Part shown: positions 23,798-32,726 of the stretch, piece after piece
How positions within the stretch are numbered: the stretch's first letter is position 1
How the letters are laid out: each line of letters opens with the position of its first letter
Source: JAZFYD01 sp036443405
GTDB taxonomy: Bacteria; Planctomycetota; PLA2
Length of the DNA: 33,240 nt
Direction: 5' to 3'
NCBI GenBank assembly: GCA_036443405.1
Contig: JAZFYD010000055.1
Span: forward strand, 1-33,240
The notes under the pieces: model-generated
Told to the model about the DNA's origin: nothing
Database searches by the model: none
What the model saw: only the letters and a program-made list of their open reading frames with translations
Program-made: the position numbers and the translations under genes

Positions 23798-25223
23798 ATG
23801 AAACGCCAGCTTGCCTTCGTTCTTCTTCTTGCCGTTGCCGCAGCGTCCGCCGAGCCGTCGCGACTGTTGCAAAACAAGCGCTCGGCCGCGTTGACGCGGA
23901 TCGAGACCGAGTTGGTGGCGCTATCCAAGGTCGCATCGCGCGGCAAGGCGTTTGGTCGCGCACGGCGGGAGTTGCAGAAGGGCCTCGCGCTGCACCCGGA
24001 ATCGAAACGCCTTGTTGCCGAGCGTGACCGGATCGCGGAGAAGACGGGAACACCCAAGGCGGGATTCGAGGCGCGGTTTCTGGCTCGCCGAGAGAAGGCG
24101 TACGCCAAGTGCGGGAAGGTGCTCGCGGATCTAGCGCTCGCGTTCGACAAGAAGGGGCACGTCGACGAGTTCGAGCGTTGGGCGAGTGCGGTCCAGACGC
24201 ACTTTCCCTCCAAGGCCGCTCTGAAGCGTCTTCAGTTGGTCTATTTCGAGCCCTATCTCAAGTGGGTTCGTAAGAAGGACGCGGAGCGGTTGGCCAAGGG
24301 ATCCGAGCGCGTGGACGGCAAGTGGATCGACAAGGATGCCGTGGCGGCCCTCAACGCACGGCACGCGACGTTTGAAGATCCTTGGGTGTTGTCGGACGAC
24401 GTGCACGAGCTCAAGACGACCGTCCCACTACGCGAGGCGCGGCAGCTGCTCGCCCACATCGGCATCTACCGTGAGTTTGTCCTGCGGCAGTTCTCGGGCG
24501 CATGGGATCTCCGGCCGCCGAAGGGCAAGCTCCCGGTCATCGTCACCCGGACCCAGGCCGAGTTGCGCGCGCGCATGGAAGCAGCAACGGGCCAGTCCGC
24601 GCCACCGCAACTCGGCGCGGCGTTACCTGCAAAGCAACTCGTCGCTGAATCCCTGTTTCGTCACGTTGGAACCCATGGCGGTTGACGGTCGCGCGATGCG
24701 CGTGGGCGTGAAGGACACGCTGCACCCGCTCAAGCACGAGTTGGCGCATCAGATCGCGTTCGAGTACTGCAAGTACGACTACAACCAATCGCGCGGGATC
24801 GAGTTCCACTTCTGGTGTGTCGAAGGTCTTGCGAACTACCTCGAGTGGTTTGTGTACGAAGCGGGAACCTGGCGGCTCAGCAAACCGAACGTGCTCAAGA
24901 TGGGCGAAAACGCGGTGCAGGGGGCGTTCGCGTGGTGCGTGCAAAATCGCGGCGCGATTCCTCCGGTGTGGAAATTCATGCGGCTCACGCAGCAGGAATT
25001 CGTGACGGTCGAGAACTATCACATCTCGGCCACGCTCGCGTGGTTCCTGCTCGAGGGCGAAGGAGGCAAGTATCGCGAGTCGTTCCTGCGCCTTCTCGAC
25101 ACCGTGCACAAGGTGCGCGACGAGCCGCGGTCCTTCGAGGCGTGTTTTCCCGGGGTGGAGATGGAGGCGCTGCAGAAGGAGTGGGAGGCGTTTCTCGACG
25201 GGATCGAGATCGACAAGAGTTGA
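23798..25223 (+). pseudogene. DUF1570-like HExxH metallopeptidase gene with a frameshift
   Basis: The 5' frame (23798 to a stop at 24685) begins with a signal peptide, MKRQLAFVLLLAVAAASA, and a helical repeat-like region up to about LGAALPAKQLV. The fold then continues one base over, in a frame that is coding from about 24645 to 25223. This second part holds the zinc motif HELAHQ (24735-24752) and WCVEGLANYLEW, typical of DUF1570-like gluzincins. Together they would give about 475 residues. A one-base insertion near 24640-24655, programmed frameshifting or a sequencing error would explain it. Both halves keep normal codon use, so the break is recent or artefactual. Confidence 0.8.
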
Positions 25224-25244
25224 CGGTGTCGGGGAGCGGCCGGC

Positions 25245-26168
25245 TCAACACGTGCTGCGCAAGAACGTGCGCCGGAGCGGAACGATCACGACGATGGAGA
25301 GGCCGTAGACCAGGAACGTGGTCAGCCAGCCGTTCTTGGGTGATCCCGGCTCCGAAATGCACACGAGTGTGATCAGCGGATGCACGCAGTACACGCCGTA
25401 ACGCAACGACGTGATCGCCGTGGTGAAACGATCGGGGCGGCCCGGCCAGGCAATCGTGGCGCCGAGAAAGGACGAGGCCAGCGCATACCGCGCGGAAACA
25501 AAGCTGGGCTCGTAAAAGTGAAGCGGAAGCCCGATCGCGAGGCCGATGACAAAAATGCGCTTTGCGACGACGGCTCGCCGCTCGGGTGCCATGCCGAGCA
25601 GGCGTCCGAACGCCAGTGCAAGAAACAGGGAGGGGATCGCGAAGAGCCACGCGTCTTTGGGGAATCGGTAGTTGGGGATCGAATCGCGTACGAGTCCTAC
25701 ACTCGCCGCGGCCACGAAAAAACAGAGTCCGAGCGCTCGCCCGCGCGCCATGCCGTTGAGCCCAAGCTGCACGGGGTAGAGCAGAACGGACGCCACGAGC
25801 ACGTAAGGCAGGAACCACAGATGGGGCATCGGGCCGGTGAGCCACGGGGATGGCGGATACTCAAAGCCGGAGCCGACGGCCTGCAAGTACCCGACAACGG
25901 GGAGGTAGGCGATCGACCAGAACAGAAACGGAATGCCCAGACGGACCAGGCGGCGCGTCACGTAGCTGCGAAACGGAGGGAGCGTGTCGTTCTTGACGCC
26001 GAGCGCCATCACCGTGATCAGAAAAATGGCGAGGCTCGTCCGGAAAAACGTCGGCTCGGACGTCACGTGGATGTGGACGATGCCGAGCGACGCGAGCACT
26101 CGGAGGCGGTCGAGATTGGCGAGGCGCCCGCGGGGCGCCGGAAGCGCAGGCGTTGAGATGCGCGCAAC
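25245..26168 (-). CDS. Acyltransferase-3 family membrane protein, start unclear
   Basis: This polytopic protein of about 284-308 residues resembles OafA/acyltransferase-3 enzymes that O-acylate sugars or lipids. The first helix holds the catalytic-type His motif (LASLGIVHIHVTSE), followed by many membrane segments and an arginine-rich loop VTRRLVRLGIPFLFW. The first standard start codon is GTG at 26099, yet the family's usual opening (RLANLDRLRVLASLGIV) is encoded in frame upstream, where no ATG, GTG or TTG exists before the TAG at 26171. The gene may be 5'-truncated or use a rare start such as ATC at 26159. The coordinate given covers the open frame. Confidence 0.75.
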   Translation of the reverse strand, partial: VARISTPALPAPRGRLANLDRLRVLASLGIVHIHVTSEPTFFRTSLAIFLITVMALGVKNDTLPPFRSYVTRRLVRLGIPFLFWSIAYLPVVGYLQAVGSGFEYPPSPWLTGPMPHLWFLPYVLVASVLLYPVQLGLNGMARGRALGLCFFVAAASVGLVRDSIPNYRFPKDAWLFAIPSLFLALAFGRLLGMAPERRAVVAKRIFVIGLAIGLPLHFYEPSFVSARYALASSFLGATIAWPGRPDRFTTAITSLRYGVYCVHPLITLVCISEPGSPKNGWLTTFLVYGLSIVVIVPLRRTFLRSTC

Positions 26169-26274
26169 CTAGCCCAACACAACAAGGAGCGCCATGGCCG
26201 GCAACGGGTGGGTGATTGGAAGAAACGGGCCCGAGTGTGTCGCGGCGCACGTACACTTCGGCCACGGAGGGATC

Positions 26275-26661
26275 ATGCTAGCCGCCGCGGAACTCGTTGG
26301 ATTTCTCGCGACCCGGGACCCGAATCGCTCACGCTCGTTTTTTGTCGATACGCTTGGCCTCGAGTTGGTCGCGGACGACCCGTTTGCGCTGGTGTTCGAC
26401 TCGAACGGTACGCAGGTTCGTGTCGTGAAGGCTGCGGAGTTCACGCCGCTGCCCTTCACCGTGATGGGGTGGGAGACCGGCGAACTCGATGAGACCGTTT
26501 CCGGGTTGGCCGCTCGCGGGGTCGCGTTCGAGCGATTTCCACAACTCGAACAGGACTCGATGGGGGTGTGGAATGCGCCCGGCGGTACGAGGATCGCCTG
26601 GTTCAAAGACCCCGACGGAAACCTGCTCTCCATCGCGGCGCCCGGGCAAGCCTCGACGTGA
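26275..26661 (+). CDS. VOC family protein
   Basis: This 128-residue vicinal-oxygen-chelate fold protein shows FLATRDPNRSRSFFVDTLGLELV at the start and IAWFKDPDGNLLSI at the end, the standard repeat signatures. Substrate unknown. The ATG at 26275, four bases after GGAGG, is preferred over a longer frame from 26194. Its TGA overlaps the GTG start of the next gene in GTGA, so it is probably translationally coupled to that acetyltransferase; the two may act on the same small molecule (inference). Confidence 0.9.
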   Translation: MLAAAELVGFLATRDPNRSRSFFVDTLGLELVADDPFALVFDSNGTQVRVVKAAEFTPLPFTVMGWETGELDETVSGLAARGVAFERFPQLEQDSMGVWNAPGGTRIAWFKDPDGNLLSIAAPGQAST

Positions 26662-27446
26662 GCCGGAAGATTCGCGAGGCCTATGACCGCGAGGTTCGGG
26701 CGCGGCCGCAGACGGAGGATCCGAGCTACCGTTTCGAATGGGACGGCCCGGTCTACCGCATGGTCGGTCCGCCGACGGATGTGCCGAACTCGGCCGTGTT
26801 GCTGACGCGCCTCGACGCCGGGACGGCGCCCGTCGCCATCCAACGGCAACTCGATTCCTTCCGCGCGCTCGGGCAGGGATTCGAGTGGAAGCTCTACGAT
26901 TACGACGAACCGGCAAACCTGCCGCGGCTGTTGGCGGACGCGGGGTTTGTTTCGCAGGAGCCGGAGACGCTGGTCGTGCGGGACGCGTCGGCCGCGTTTG
27001 CCATGCCGCCGCCGGCAGACGGCGTTGCGATCACACGGCTCGACGACCCCGACGAGTTCGGCCCGATCGCCGACCTGAAACTTGCCGTGTGGGGCGACGA
27101 GAAACGCGCGCGCTGGTGGGTGGAAGCGTTGCAGTCCGAGAAGCGCGCGACGCCGGACGGGTTGTCCGTATACGTGGCGCGAGCGGCGGATGGCGCCATC
27201 GTTGCGGCCGCGTGGCTGCGGATGTCGCCGGACTGTTCGTTCGCGGGGTTGTGGGGCGGCTCGACGAAAAAGGAATGGCGCGGGCGCGGCCTCTACACGT
27301 CGTTGGTGGCGCATCGCATCGCGGAAGCGCGCGAGCGTGGGTTGTCCTGGGTCATGGTGGATTGCAGCAAAGACAGCCTGCCGATCCTGAACCGGCGCGG
27401 GTTCGACGCGCTCGCGACCACCACGCCCTATGTTTGGATGCCCTAG
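26658..27446 (+). CDS. GNAT family N-acetyltransferase
   Basis: This 262-residue acetyltransferase has its GNAT domain in the second half: AWLRMSPDCSFAGLWGGST, then the acetyl-CoA pyrophosphate loop EWRGRGLYTSLVAHRIAEA, and SKDSLPILNRRGFDA near the end. The first 120 residues form a separate, weaker domain, as in two-domain GNAT proteins. GTG at 26658 overlaps the preceding VOC stop codon. Substrate unknown. Confidence 0.92.
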   Translation: MSRKIREAYDREVRARPQTEDPSYRFEWDGPVYRMVGPPTDVPNSAVLLTRLDAGTAPVAIQRQLDSFRALGQGFEWKLYDYDEPANLPRLLADAGFVSQEPETLVVRDASAAFAMPPPADGVAITRLDDPDEFGPIADLKLAVWGDEKRARWWVEALQSEKRATPDGLSVYVARAADGAIVAAAWLRMSPDCSFAGLWGGSTKKEWRGRGLYTSLVAHRIAEARERGLSWVMVDCSKDSLPILNRRGFDALATTTPYVWMP

Positions 27447-27478
27447 CTCTCTCGCGCTGCGACCGGAGTGTTGCTGGC

Positions 27479-27517
27479 CCAACGGCTGACGCCGTTGGAG
27501 CGGCGTCGAGCTTCGAC
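27479..27517 (+). promoter_or_regulatory. Three overlapping hairpins after the GNAT gene and before the exonuclease gene
   Basis: CCAACGGC (27479-27486) pairs with GCCGTTGG (27491-27498). GACGCCG (27488-27494), which overlaps that second arm, pairs with CGGCGTC (27501-27507). GTCGA (27505-27509), overlapping in turn, pairs with TCGAC (27513-27517). The stems exclude one another pairwise. This could be a plain terminator for the GNAT gene or an attenuator of the following gene; there is no T-tract. Confidence 0.45.
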
Positions 27518-27607
27518 TCGCGGTTGGCCTGTGGCGACGGGGCGGGAAGGGTCGAACAAACGGATTGCCGCGCGCCGGAACGGGCTTGCGTGTGTATCCT
27601 TCTCGCC

Positions 27608-28489
27608 GTGACTCCGACTGTGCACCTTGTCGACGCCTCGCCGTACATCTTCCGCGCCTACTTCTCGCTGCCGGACAGCATCACGGATCCCGGCGGCCGC
27701 CCCGTCAACGCTGTGCACGGTTTTGTCGGGTTCCTGCTGAAGCTCATCGACGACGAGACGCCGACGCATCTCGCGGTTGCGTTCGACGAGAGTCTGACGA
27801 CGAGTTTTCGAAACGAGATCTACCCCGAGTACAAGGCGCAGCGCGAGGCGCCGCCGGCCGAGCTCAAGGCGCAGTTGCAGGACTGCCGCGACGTGGCGGT
27901 GGCGCTCGGCGCGGCGACCTTCGCGCATCCGCGATATGAGGCCGACGATCTCATCGCGACGTTGCGGGAGCGTGTCCGTGCGGACGATTGCGACGTTGTC
28001 GTGGTCAGCGGGGACAAGGACCTTGCGCAACTCGTGGATGAGAAGACGACCTTTTTCGATTTTGCGAAGGGACTTCGATATCGCGCGGCTGAAGTCGAAG
28101 CCAAGTTCGGAGTGCGTCCCGACCAGATCGTCGATCTGCTTGCGCTCATGGGCGACAGCGTCGACAACATTCCCGGTGTGAAGGGTGTGGGACAAAAGAG
28201 CGCGGTGGCGCTTCTGGGCCGGTTCGGATCGCTGAGTTCCCTCTACGAGCGATTGGATAAGGTCGAAGATTTGCCGCTGCGAGGCGCCAAGTCGTTGCGC
28301 CGCAAACTCGATGTGGGCCGCGACTCCGCGATCCTATCGTGGCGCCTCGCCGACGCCGCGCGCGACATCGATATCGACGCGGATCTCGAATCTCTCCGGT
28401 TCCGCGGCGCCGATCGCGCGAGCATCGACGCGCTGTTCGAGCGGCTCGGCTTCGACACCCTCGCCGGCCGAATCCGCCGTTGGGCGTGA
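27608..28489 (+). CDS. 5'-3' exonuclease (FEN/Pol I N-terminal type)
   Basis: This 293-residue stand-alone nuclease resembles the 5' nuclease domain of DNA polymerase I. The acidic active site is spread over HLVDASPYIFRAYFSL, AVAFDES, YEADDLIATL and VVSGDKDLAQLVDE, followed by the helix-hairpin-helix GDSVDNIPGVKGVGQKSA. It would remove flaps or RNA primers. GTG at 27608 starts directly before the conserved first strand; the frame is open far upstream but that part is shadow. It follows a GNAT gene with a hairpin-rich gap of 161 bases. Confidence 0.95.
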   Translation: MTPTVHLVDASPYIFRAYFSLPDSITDPGGRPVNAVHGFVGFLLKLIDDETPTHLAVAFDESLTTSFRNEIYPEYKAQREAPPAELKAQLQDCRDVAVALGAATFAHPRYEADDLIATLRERVRADDCDVVVVSGDKDLAQLVDEKTTFFDFAKGLRYRAAEVEAKFGVRPDQIVDLLALMGDSVDNIPGVKGVGQKSAVALLGRFGSLSSLYERLDKVEDLPLRGAKSLRRKLDVGRDSAILSWRLADAARDIDIDADLESLRFRGADRASIDALFERLGFDTLAGRIRRWA

Positions 28490-28794
28490 ACGCCTCCGCG
28501 AGTCACCACTCACGGATTCCACAACGCGGCACACGCTCCCGGGCGAATCGATTCTTGCGGCAGCCGTGCCGCACCCGCCCGCCCTAACTCCTTACTCCAA
28601 AACCACTTCGGCGCCCGCCGGACGGTACCTGGAACCGCTTTTGGGCACCGTTGGGTGTCGGTTTTGTTGAGGGATTTGGACATGTTGATGGGCGGGGCGG
28701 CTGGCGTGTCCCAGTGCGATGCGGCAGGGGCTCCCGTGGCGGGTCGAGCGCTCCGATAAACCCCTGATCCCGAAACTTGGGGTACCTAGCCGAA
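28490..28794. other. 305-base intergenic region with REP-like palindrome
   Basis: No gene is supported here. CAAAACC at 28598-28604 pairs with GGTTTTG at 28660-28666. The span between contains GGTACCTGGAACCG (28624-28637), which matches 13 of 14 bases of the sequence at 6117-6130. The rest is unremarkable GC-rich DNA leading to the lipoprotein gene. Confidence 0.5.
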
Positions 28795-29718
28795 ATGGAG
28801 GCAACTTTGTTTTTCACGAACTTTATCCGGCGGATCACGCCCGTTGCGATCCTGAGCCTGGTCGTGGGTTGCGGCGGAGACGATGGAGTGTCGTCGCTGC
28901 TTTCGATCAGCCAGCAGAACGCGAACGAGGTCGCCGAGAACGCGGTCGGCGTCATCGACCTGCTTTCCGATGCGACCGATCTCGTCGACACTTTCGCCGA
29001 CACGATCGAGAACAACGACCAGCAGGTCGTTCTATGCGAGAGCGGCAACGTCGTCATCGACGTGGATGACGTCGCCCCACAGGGCGAGCTGTCGACCGGC
29101 GACTCGATGTCGGTGACGTTCAACGCATGTGACATGGGCGGCACCGTGTTCAACGGCTCGTTCTCGTTCACGGCCAGCGATGTCCAGACCGACGATGACT
29201 CGTTCTCACGCACGCTCGTCGTCGACTTCGACTCGCTGACGGTCAGCACCTTCGGCGGCGGAACGGTCGTCGTCAACGGCGGCTTCACCGTCAGCCTCAG
29301 CACCGATGACGGCATCACGGTCGTGAAGACGGTGTCCGGCTCGAGCCTGAGCGTGTTCGCGCAGGGCGACTCCGAGTCCGTGTCCGGCACGATGCGCAAC
29401 TTCTCCCAGCGCGCCGAGTTCAACACCGAGACCGGCGCGTACTCCATGGAGTACACGGTGACGTTCTCCGGCAGCGGCCTCCCCGGTGAGGTCACCTACG
29501 AGACGACCGTACCGTTCACGGGTGTGGATCCCGACGACCCGAGCGCCGGCACCCTCGTCGTGACGGGCGCTAACGGTTCGACCCTCACCCTCGACGCGAT
29601 CGACAGCGAGCGCGTCATGCTCTACCTCGATATCGACGGCGACGGCGACAGCGAGTGGGAGAGCGAACGCACCTGGGACGAACTCACCGACGACGACGAC
29701 GAAGAAGAACCCACGTAG
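28795..29718 (+). CDS. Predicted lipoprotein of unknown function, acidic tail
   Basis: This protein of up to 307 residues has a lipobox LVVGC (Cys26 from ATG 28795). A TTG at 28807 preceded by GGAGG at five bases is a strong alternative start and would give a tidier signal peptide. The mature domain is β-rich and Thr/Ser/Asp-rich, with repeated strands such as GTVVVNGGFTVSLS, a DIDGDGDSEWESE acidic loop and a closing DDDDEEEP run. It probably faces outward and may bind calcium. It shares general style, not clear homology, with the 21714 lipoprotein. Confidence 0.85.
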   Translation: MEATLFFTNFIRRITPVAILSLVVGCGGDDGVSSLLSISQQNANEVAENAVGVIDLLSDATDLVDTFADTIENNDQQVVLCESGNVVIDVDDVAPQGELSTGDSMSVTFNACDMGGTVFNGSFSFTASDVQTDDDSFSRTLVVDFDSLTVSTFGGGTVVVNGGFTVSLSTDDGITVVKTVSGSSLSVFAQGDSESVSGTMRNFSQRAEFNTETGAYSMEYTVTFSGSGLPGEVTYETTVPFTGVDPDDPSAGTLVVTGANGSTLTLDAIDSERVMLYLDIDGDGDSEWESERTWDELTDDDDEEEPT

Positions 29719-29743
29719 GAGCTAACCTCCTAACGAATACAAG

Positions 29744-29777
29744 GCCCCCTGTCGCGATGGCGGCGGGGGCTCTTTCG
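29744..29777 (+). terminator. Terminator of the 28795-29718 gene
   Basis: GCCCCC at 29744-29749 pairs with GGGGGC at 29765-29770, with CGC/GCG inside the loop, followed by TCTTTCG. It lies 26 bases after the stop codon. The T-run is short but the stem is strong. Confidence 0.7.
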
Positions 29778-29833
29778 TGCGCGCATGTGTCCGCGCCCGT
29801 TGCCGCATCCATCGAGATCGCTACACTGACGCG

Positions 29834-32095
29834 ATGCTGCTCGCGCGCCCGCTTTTCGCGTTTTTCCTTGTCGGATGTCTCGTCACGAACGCGGACGACC
29901 GCGCCGACGCTCCCGCCGAGACGCCCGCCGCGTCCACGGCCAAACCCGACGCGATCGGAATCGCTCTCGACGCGATGCGGATCCAGAGGAGCGATCTCGG
30001 CTACCGGCCCAAAGCCCACTGGGCCCGCTACCCCCATCCGAAGACCGTCCCCTACGTGCTTCCGTTCTTCGAAGACCTGCTCGCCAACCCGCTCGACACG
30101 TACGTCTTCACCCGCACCCTCGCGAGCGTCGTCGAGGACCAGCTGACACCCGAAAAACTCGCTGAGATGCCGACGGCCGACAAGCGCCACGAGACGCTGT
30201 TCAAGCTCGGTGTCGCGCTCGGCACCGACCGGCGCATCGGCGGGTTTCGCGGTTACTCGTCCAATCTCAACCCGCGTCCCGAAAAGACCGAACCGCTCTT
30301 GTCTGCGCTGTTGACGTTGCGCGAGCGGTCCGGTGATCCGATCGTGCGCGGTGGCGGTACGTTCGGCGGGCTCTACGAGGACGCGGAGGATCCCTTGGCC
30401 GCGCTGCGGGAGGACGTCGGGAAAATTCCGGAGGCCCTGCGGCTGCCGCTTGCGCGCTACGTCTTGAACGTGATCGATGCGCGCGAGTGGATCGACACCG
30501 GGCTGCGGCGCGTCACCGAAAAGCAGAAACGGAGCGTGTATAAAACGCTGGCGACGTTGGCCGAGGACAACACCGACGGAACACGCTACTACCCCGTGAT
30601 CGACGACGTCGCGCGCGTCATCGATGAACACTCGCTGCACTACGGTTGTTTGAAGGCGATGCAAGCAACCCACGATGCGCGGCGCGAACTCGCCGCGGCG
30701 TGGCCCGAGCGCGCCGCGCACGAGCCGTTCGAGTTTCGACTGACGTCGCCTTGGGGGACCGTCCGGATCTCCGGCGGGACACCCGCGGACGCGCGCAGCG
30801 AGGCCAATCCGCTCCTGCTCGTCGTGCTCGGCCACCGCGGCCTTTGGTCGGGCCCTGTCGGCGCAACAAGCCCGGACCGGCCGCTCTCCGTCGCGCTGTT
30901 CCTGAAAAACGGCGGCGACATCGGCCAGGCCGAAACGGCGGACGTTCAAAAAGACGGCGAGACTTCGGCTCTGGCGAGCGGCGTCCTGGGCTGCGGCGTT
31001 CTCTACAGCTCCGGCGACGCCAAGAATGCGTACCGCAGCGGCCGGTGGGGCCTCGGCGCCGCGGTGTTCGGGATGGGCGTGCTCCTCGACGAAGGTGGTG
31101 ACGACACGTACCGCCTCGCGACCGGCGGCATGGGCGGCGCGTTCTTCGGCGCGGGGCTCCTGCTCGACGCGGCCGGCGACGACCGTTACGAACTGCTCGA
31201 AGGCGACGGCCAGGGATTCGGCGGCCCGGGCGGCATCGGCGTGCTCGCGGACCGAAGCGGCAACGACCACTACTACGTCGAACCGGACGCGAGCAAGGCG
31301 GGCCGCGCGGACTACCACAGCAAGAAAAAGATCGCGGCGAACAACGCGCAGGGCGCGGGCTTCGGACGTCGCGGCGACGGTTCCGACGGACACGTGTGGG
31401 CCGGCGGCCTGGGCGCGCTGCTCGATGTGGACGGCAACGACACCTACAAGGCCGGCAACTTCAGCCAGGGCATCGGCTACTGGTACGGCACCGGTCTGCT
31501 GTGGGACGGCGGCGGCGACGACGAATATCGAAGTGTCTACTTCACGCAGGGGTCCGGCGCGCACTTCGCGGTCGGCGCACTCATCGACGAAGGCGGCAAC
31601 GACAAACACGTTTTGTTCGAGAACGCCGGCGCGGCGTTTGGGTTCGGCTGGGATGTCGTCAACGCGTTTCTGATCGATCGCGGTGCGGGCAACGACCGCT
31701 ACGAAGCCCAGATCATCAGCACGGGATTGGCGGAGGTGCGGAGCAACGCGTTCTTCCTCGATGAAGGCGGAGACGACACCTACGTGCTCAACGTGAAGTC
31801 CAAGGGATTCGGGGACGTGGACCAGCGCGCCGACTACAAGAAGCCGCGCCGCAGTTCGACGTACTCGTTCCTCATGCCGCAGGCCGCGATCTTCCTGGAT
31901 CTCGGCGGCAAGGATCGCTACCTGCGCCGCGACAAAGACGGGAAACTTGCGCCGGATGAACACGCCAAGGACGGAGCCACCTGGAATCTGCGCACGCGCG
32001 ATCCGGACGCCCAGAACGGCTTCAACGTCTCCTTCGGCGGGGACCTCGAGGGCGCCACGCTCCGGTTCCTAGACCCCTGGCCTGCCCGGAAATAG
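29834..32095 (+). CDS. Exported repeat protein with nine D-x-G-G-D-D-x-Y motifs
   Basis: This 753-residue protein has a lipoprotein-like signal MLLARPLFAFFLVGC. Residues about 20-410 are mostly helical with no recognised domain. From about 415 to 695 comes a repeat region with nine copies of a motif like LLDEGGDDTY, LLDAAGDDRY, LLDVDGNDTY and FLDEGGDDTY, about 26 residues apart, joined by Gly-rich turns (GQGFGG, SQGIGYW). The pattern suggests a parallel β-solenoid with stacked acidic turns that could bind calcium, reminiscent of but distinct from RTX GGxGxDxLx repeats. ATG 29834 was chosen because the signal starts there. The ribosome binding site is weak. Function unknown. Confidence 0.88.
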   Translation: MLLARPLFAFFLVGCLVTNADDRADAPAETPAASTAKPDAIGIALDAMRIQRSDLGYRPKAHWARYPHPKTVPYVLPFFEDLLANPLDTYVFTRTLASVVEDQLTPEKLAEMPTADKRHETLFKLGVALGTDRRIGGFRGYSSNLNPRPEKTEPLLSALLTLRERSGDPIVRGGGTFGGLYEDAEDPLAALREDVGKIPEALRLPLARYVLNVIDAREWIDTGLRRVTEKQKRSVYKTLATLAEDNTDGTRYYPVIDDVARVIDEHSLHYGCLKAMQATHDARRELAAAWPERAAHEPFEFRLTSPWGTVRISGGTPADARSEANPLLLVVLGHRGLWSGPVGATSPDRPLSVALFLKNGGDIGQAETADVQKDGETSALASGVLGCGVLYSSGDAKNAYRSGRWGLGAAVFGMGVLLDEGGDDTYRLATGGMGGAFFGAGLLLDAAGDDRYELLEGDGQGFGGPGGIGVLADRSGNDHYYVEPDASKAGRADYHSKKKIAANNAQGAGFGRRGDGSDGHVWAGGLGALLDVDGNDTYKAGNFSQGIGYWYGTGLLWDGGGDDEYRSVYFTQGSGAHFAVGALIDEGGNDKHVLFENAGAAFGFGWDVVNAFLIDRGAGNDRYEAQIISTGLAEVRSNAFFLDEGGDDTYVLNVKSKGFGDVDQRADYKKPRRSSTYSFLMPQAAIFLDLGGKDRYLRRDKDGKLAPDEHAKDGATWNLRTRDPDAQNGFNVSFGGDLEGATLRFLDPWPARK

Positions 32096-32103
32096 CTGCA
32101 CGG

Positions 32104-32132
32104 AGCCCACCGGCGCGCCGGGAGCCCGGCTC
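32104..32132 (+). terminator. Hairpin after the repeat-protein gene
   Basis: GAGCC (32104-32108) pairs with GGCTC (32128-32132) around the perfect 12-base palindrome CCGGCGCGCCGG (32110-32121). It is 8 bases past the stop codon. No T-tract follows, so its terminator function is not sure. Confidence 0.4.
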
Positions 32133-32197
32133 AAGACACCGAGGATAGTCGGCCGATGAAAAAGGGGACCTACCCTCTCGTGGTAGGCTCTTTCGAA

Positions 32198-32680
32198 ATG
32201 CGGCGCACCGGTGCCTGGACTCTCCTCATACTCGCCTTGGTCGCCATGCAGGTGCCGTGGGTCGAGTGTCTTGCCGAGTGCCACGAGGTAGTTCACGCGG
32301 ACCTCGGTCCGGGCCGCTGTTTGTCGGCCGACGCGGTGCACGGCACGCGCGTCCGCCCCCAAGAGTTCTCGCACGCCCACGCCACGCACTCCGGTTCTCA
32401 CGCGCATTCGCACGCGCATCGTGGCGATCCCGTGGATGGGCACGCGCACGATGGCCTCGGCCACGCGGATCCCCATGGGCTCGATCACGGGAGCCAGCAC
32501 GTCAAGCGCGGGTTCGAGTTTGTGTCCGTTCATCCCGACGCGCGTCCCGCGCCGGTGATCGCGATGCTCGAGGAGGCGCCGGTCGCTCTCGTGGCACGTT
32601 GGTTCGCCGGCGACGTGGCTCCGGTGGCCGCCGTCTTGGCGGATCGACTGGGTCTCCGCAGCACCGTTCTGCTCCTTTAG
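32198..32680 (+). CDS. His-rich exported protein, likely metal-binding
   Basis: This protein of about 160 residues has a signal peptide (MRRTGAWTLLILALVAMQV). A Cys-containing part, VECLAECHEVVHADLGPGRC, is followed by a His-rich stretch at about residues 58-102 with many HxH pairs (HAHATHSGSHAHSHAH, DGHAHDGLGHADPHGLDHG). Such stretches bind Zn, Ni, Co or Cu. It is followed 46 bases later by a TolC-type efflux gene, so it is probably the periplasmic metal-sensing or buffering partner of a heavy-metal RND exporter. ATG 32198 begins the signal; ATG 32156, with GAGGA upstream, would add 14 residues. Confidence 0.82.
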   Translation: MRRTGAWTLLILALVAMQVPWVECLAECHEVVHADLGPGRCLSADAVHGTRVRPQEFSHAHATHSGSHAHSHAHRGDPVDGHAHDGLGHADPHGLDHGSQHVKRGFEFVSVHPDARPAPVIAMLEEAPVALVARWFAGDVAPVAAVLADRLGLRSTVLLL

Positions 32681-32683
32681 CCG

Positions 32684-32704
32684 CAACGATCTCACCGATC
32701 GTTG
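32684..32704 (+). promoter_or_regulatory. Perfect inverted repeat between His-rich and efflux genes
   Basis: CAACGATC at 32684-32691 is the reverse complement of GATCGTTG at 32697-32704 around a five-base loop. It lies three bases past the His-rich gene's stop codon and 22 before the efflux gene's ATG. It may be an mRNA hairpin tuning expression of the second gene, or a binding site for a metal-responsive regulator. No T-tract follows. Confidence 0.5.
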
Positions 32705-32726
32705 TCCGCGCGTAAAGGAGTCTTTG

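Noticed and set aside
29684..31963. Minus-strand frame of 759 codons opposite the repeat protein
   Set aside because: The plus strand has a signal peptide and repeated motifs. The opposite frame is open only because of GC-rich codon bias.
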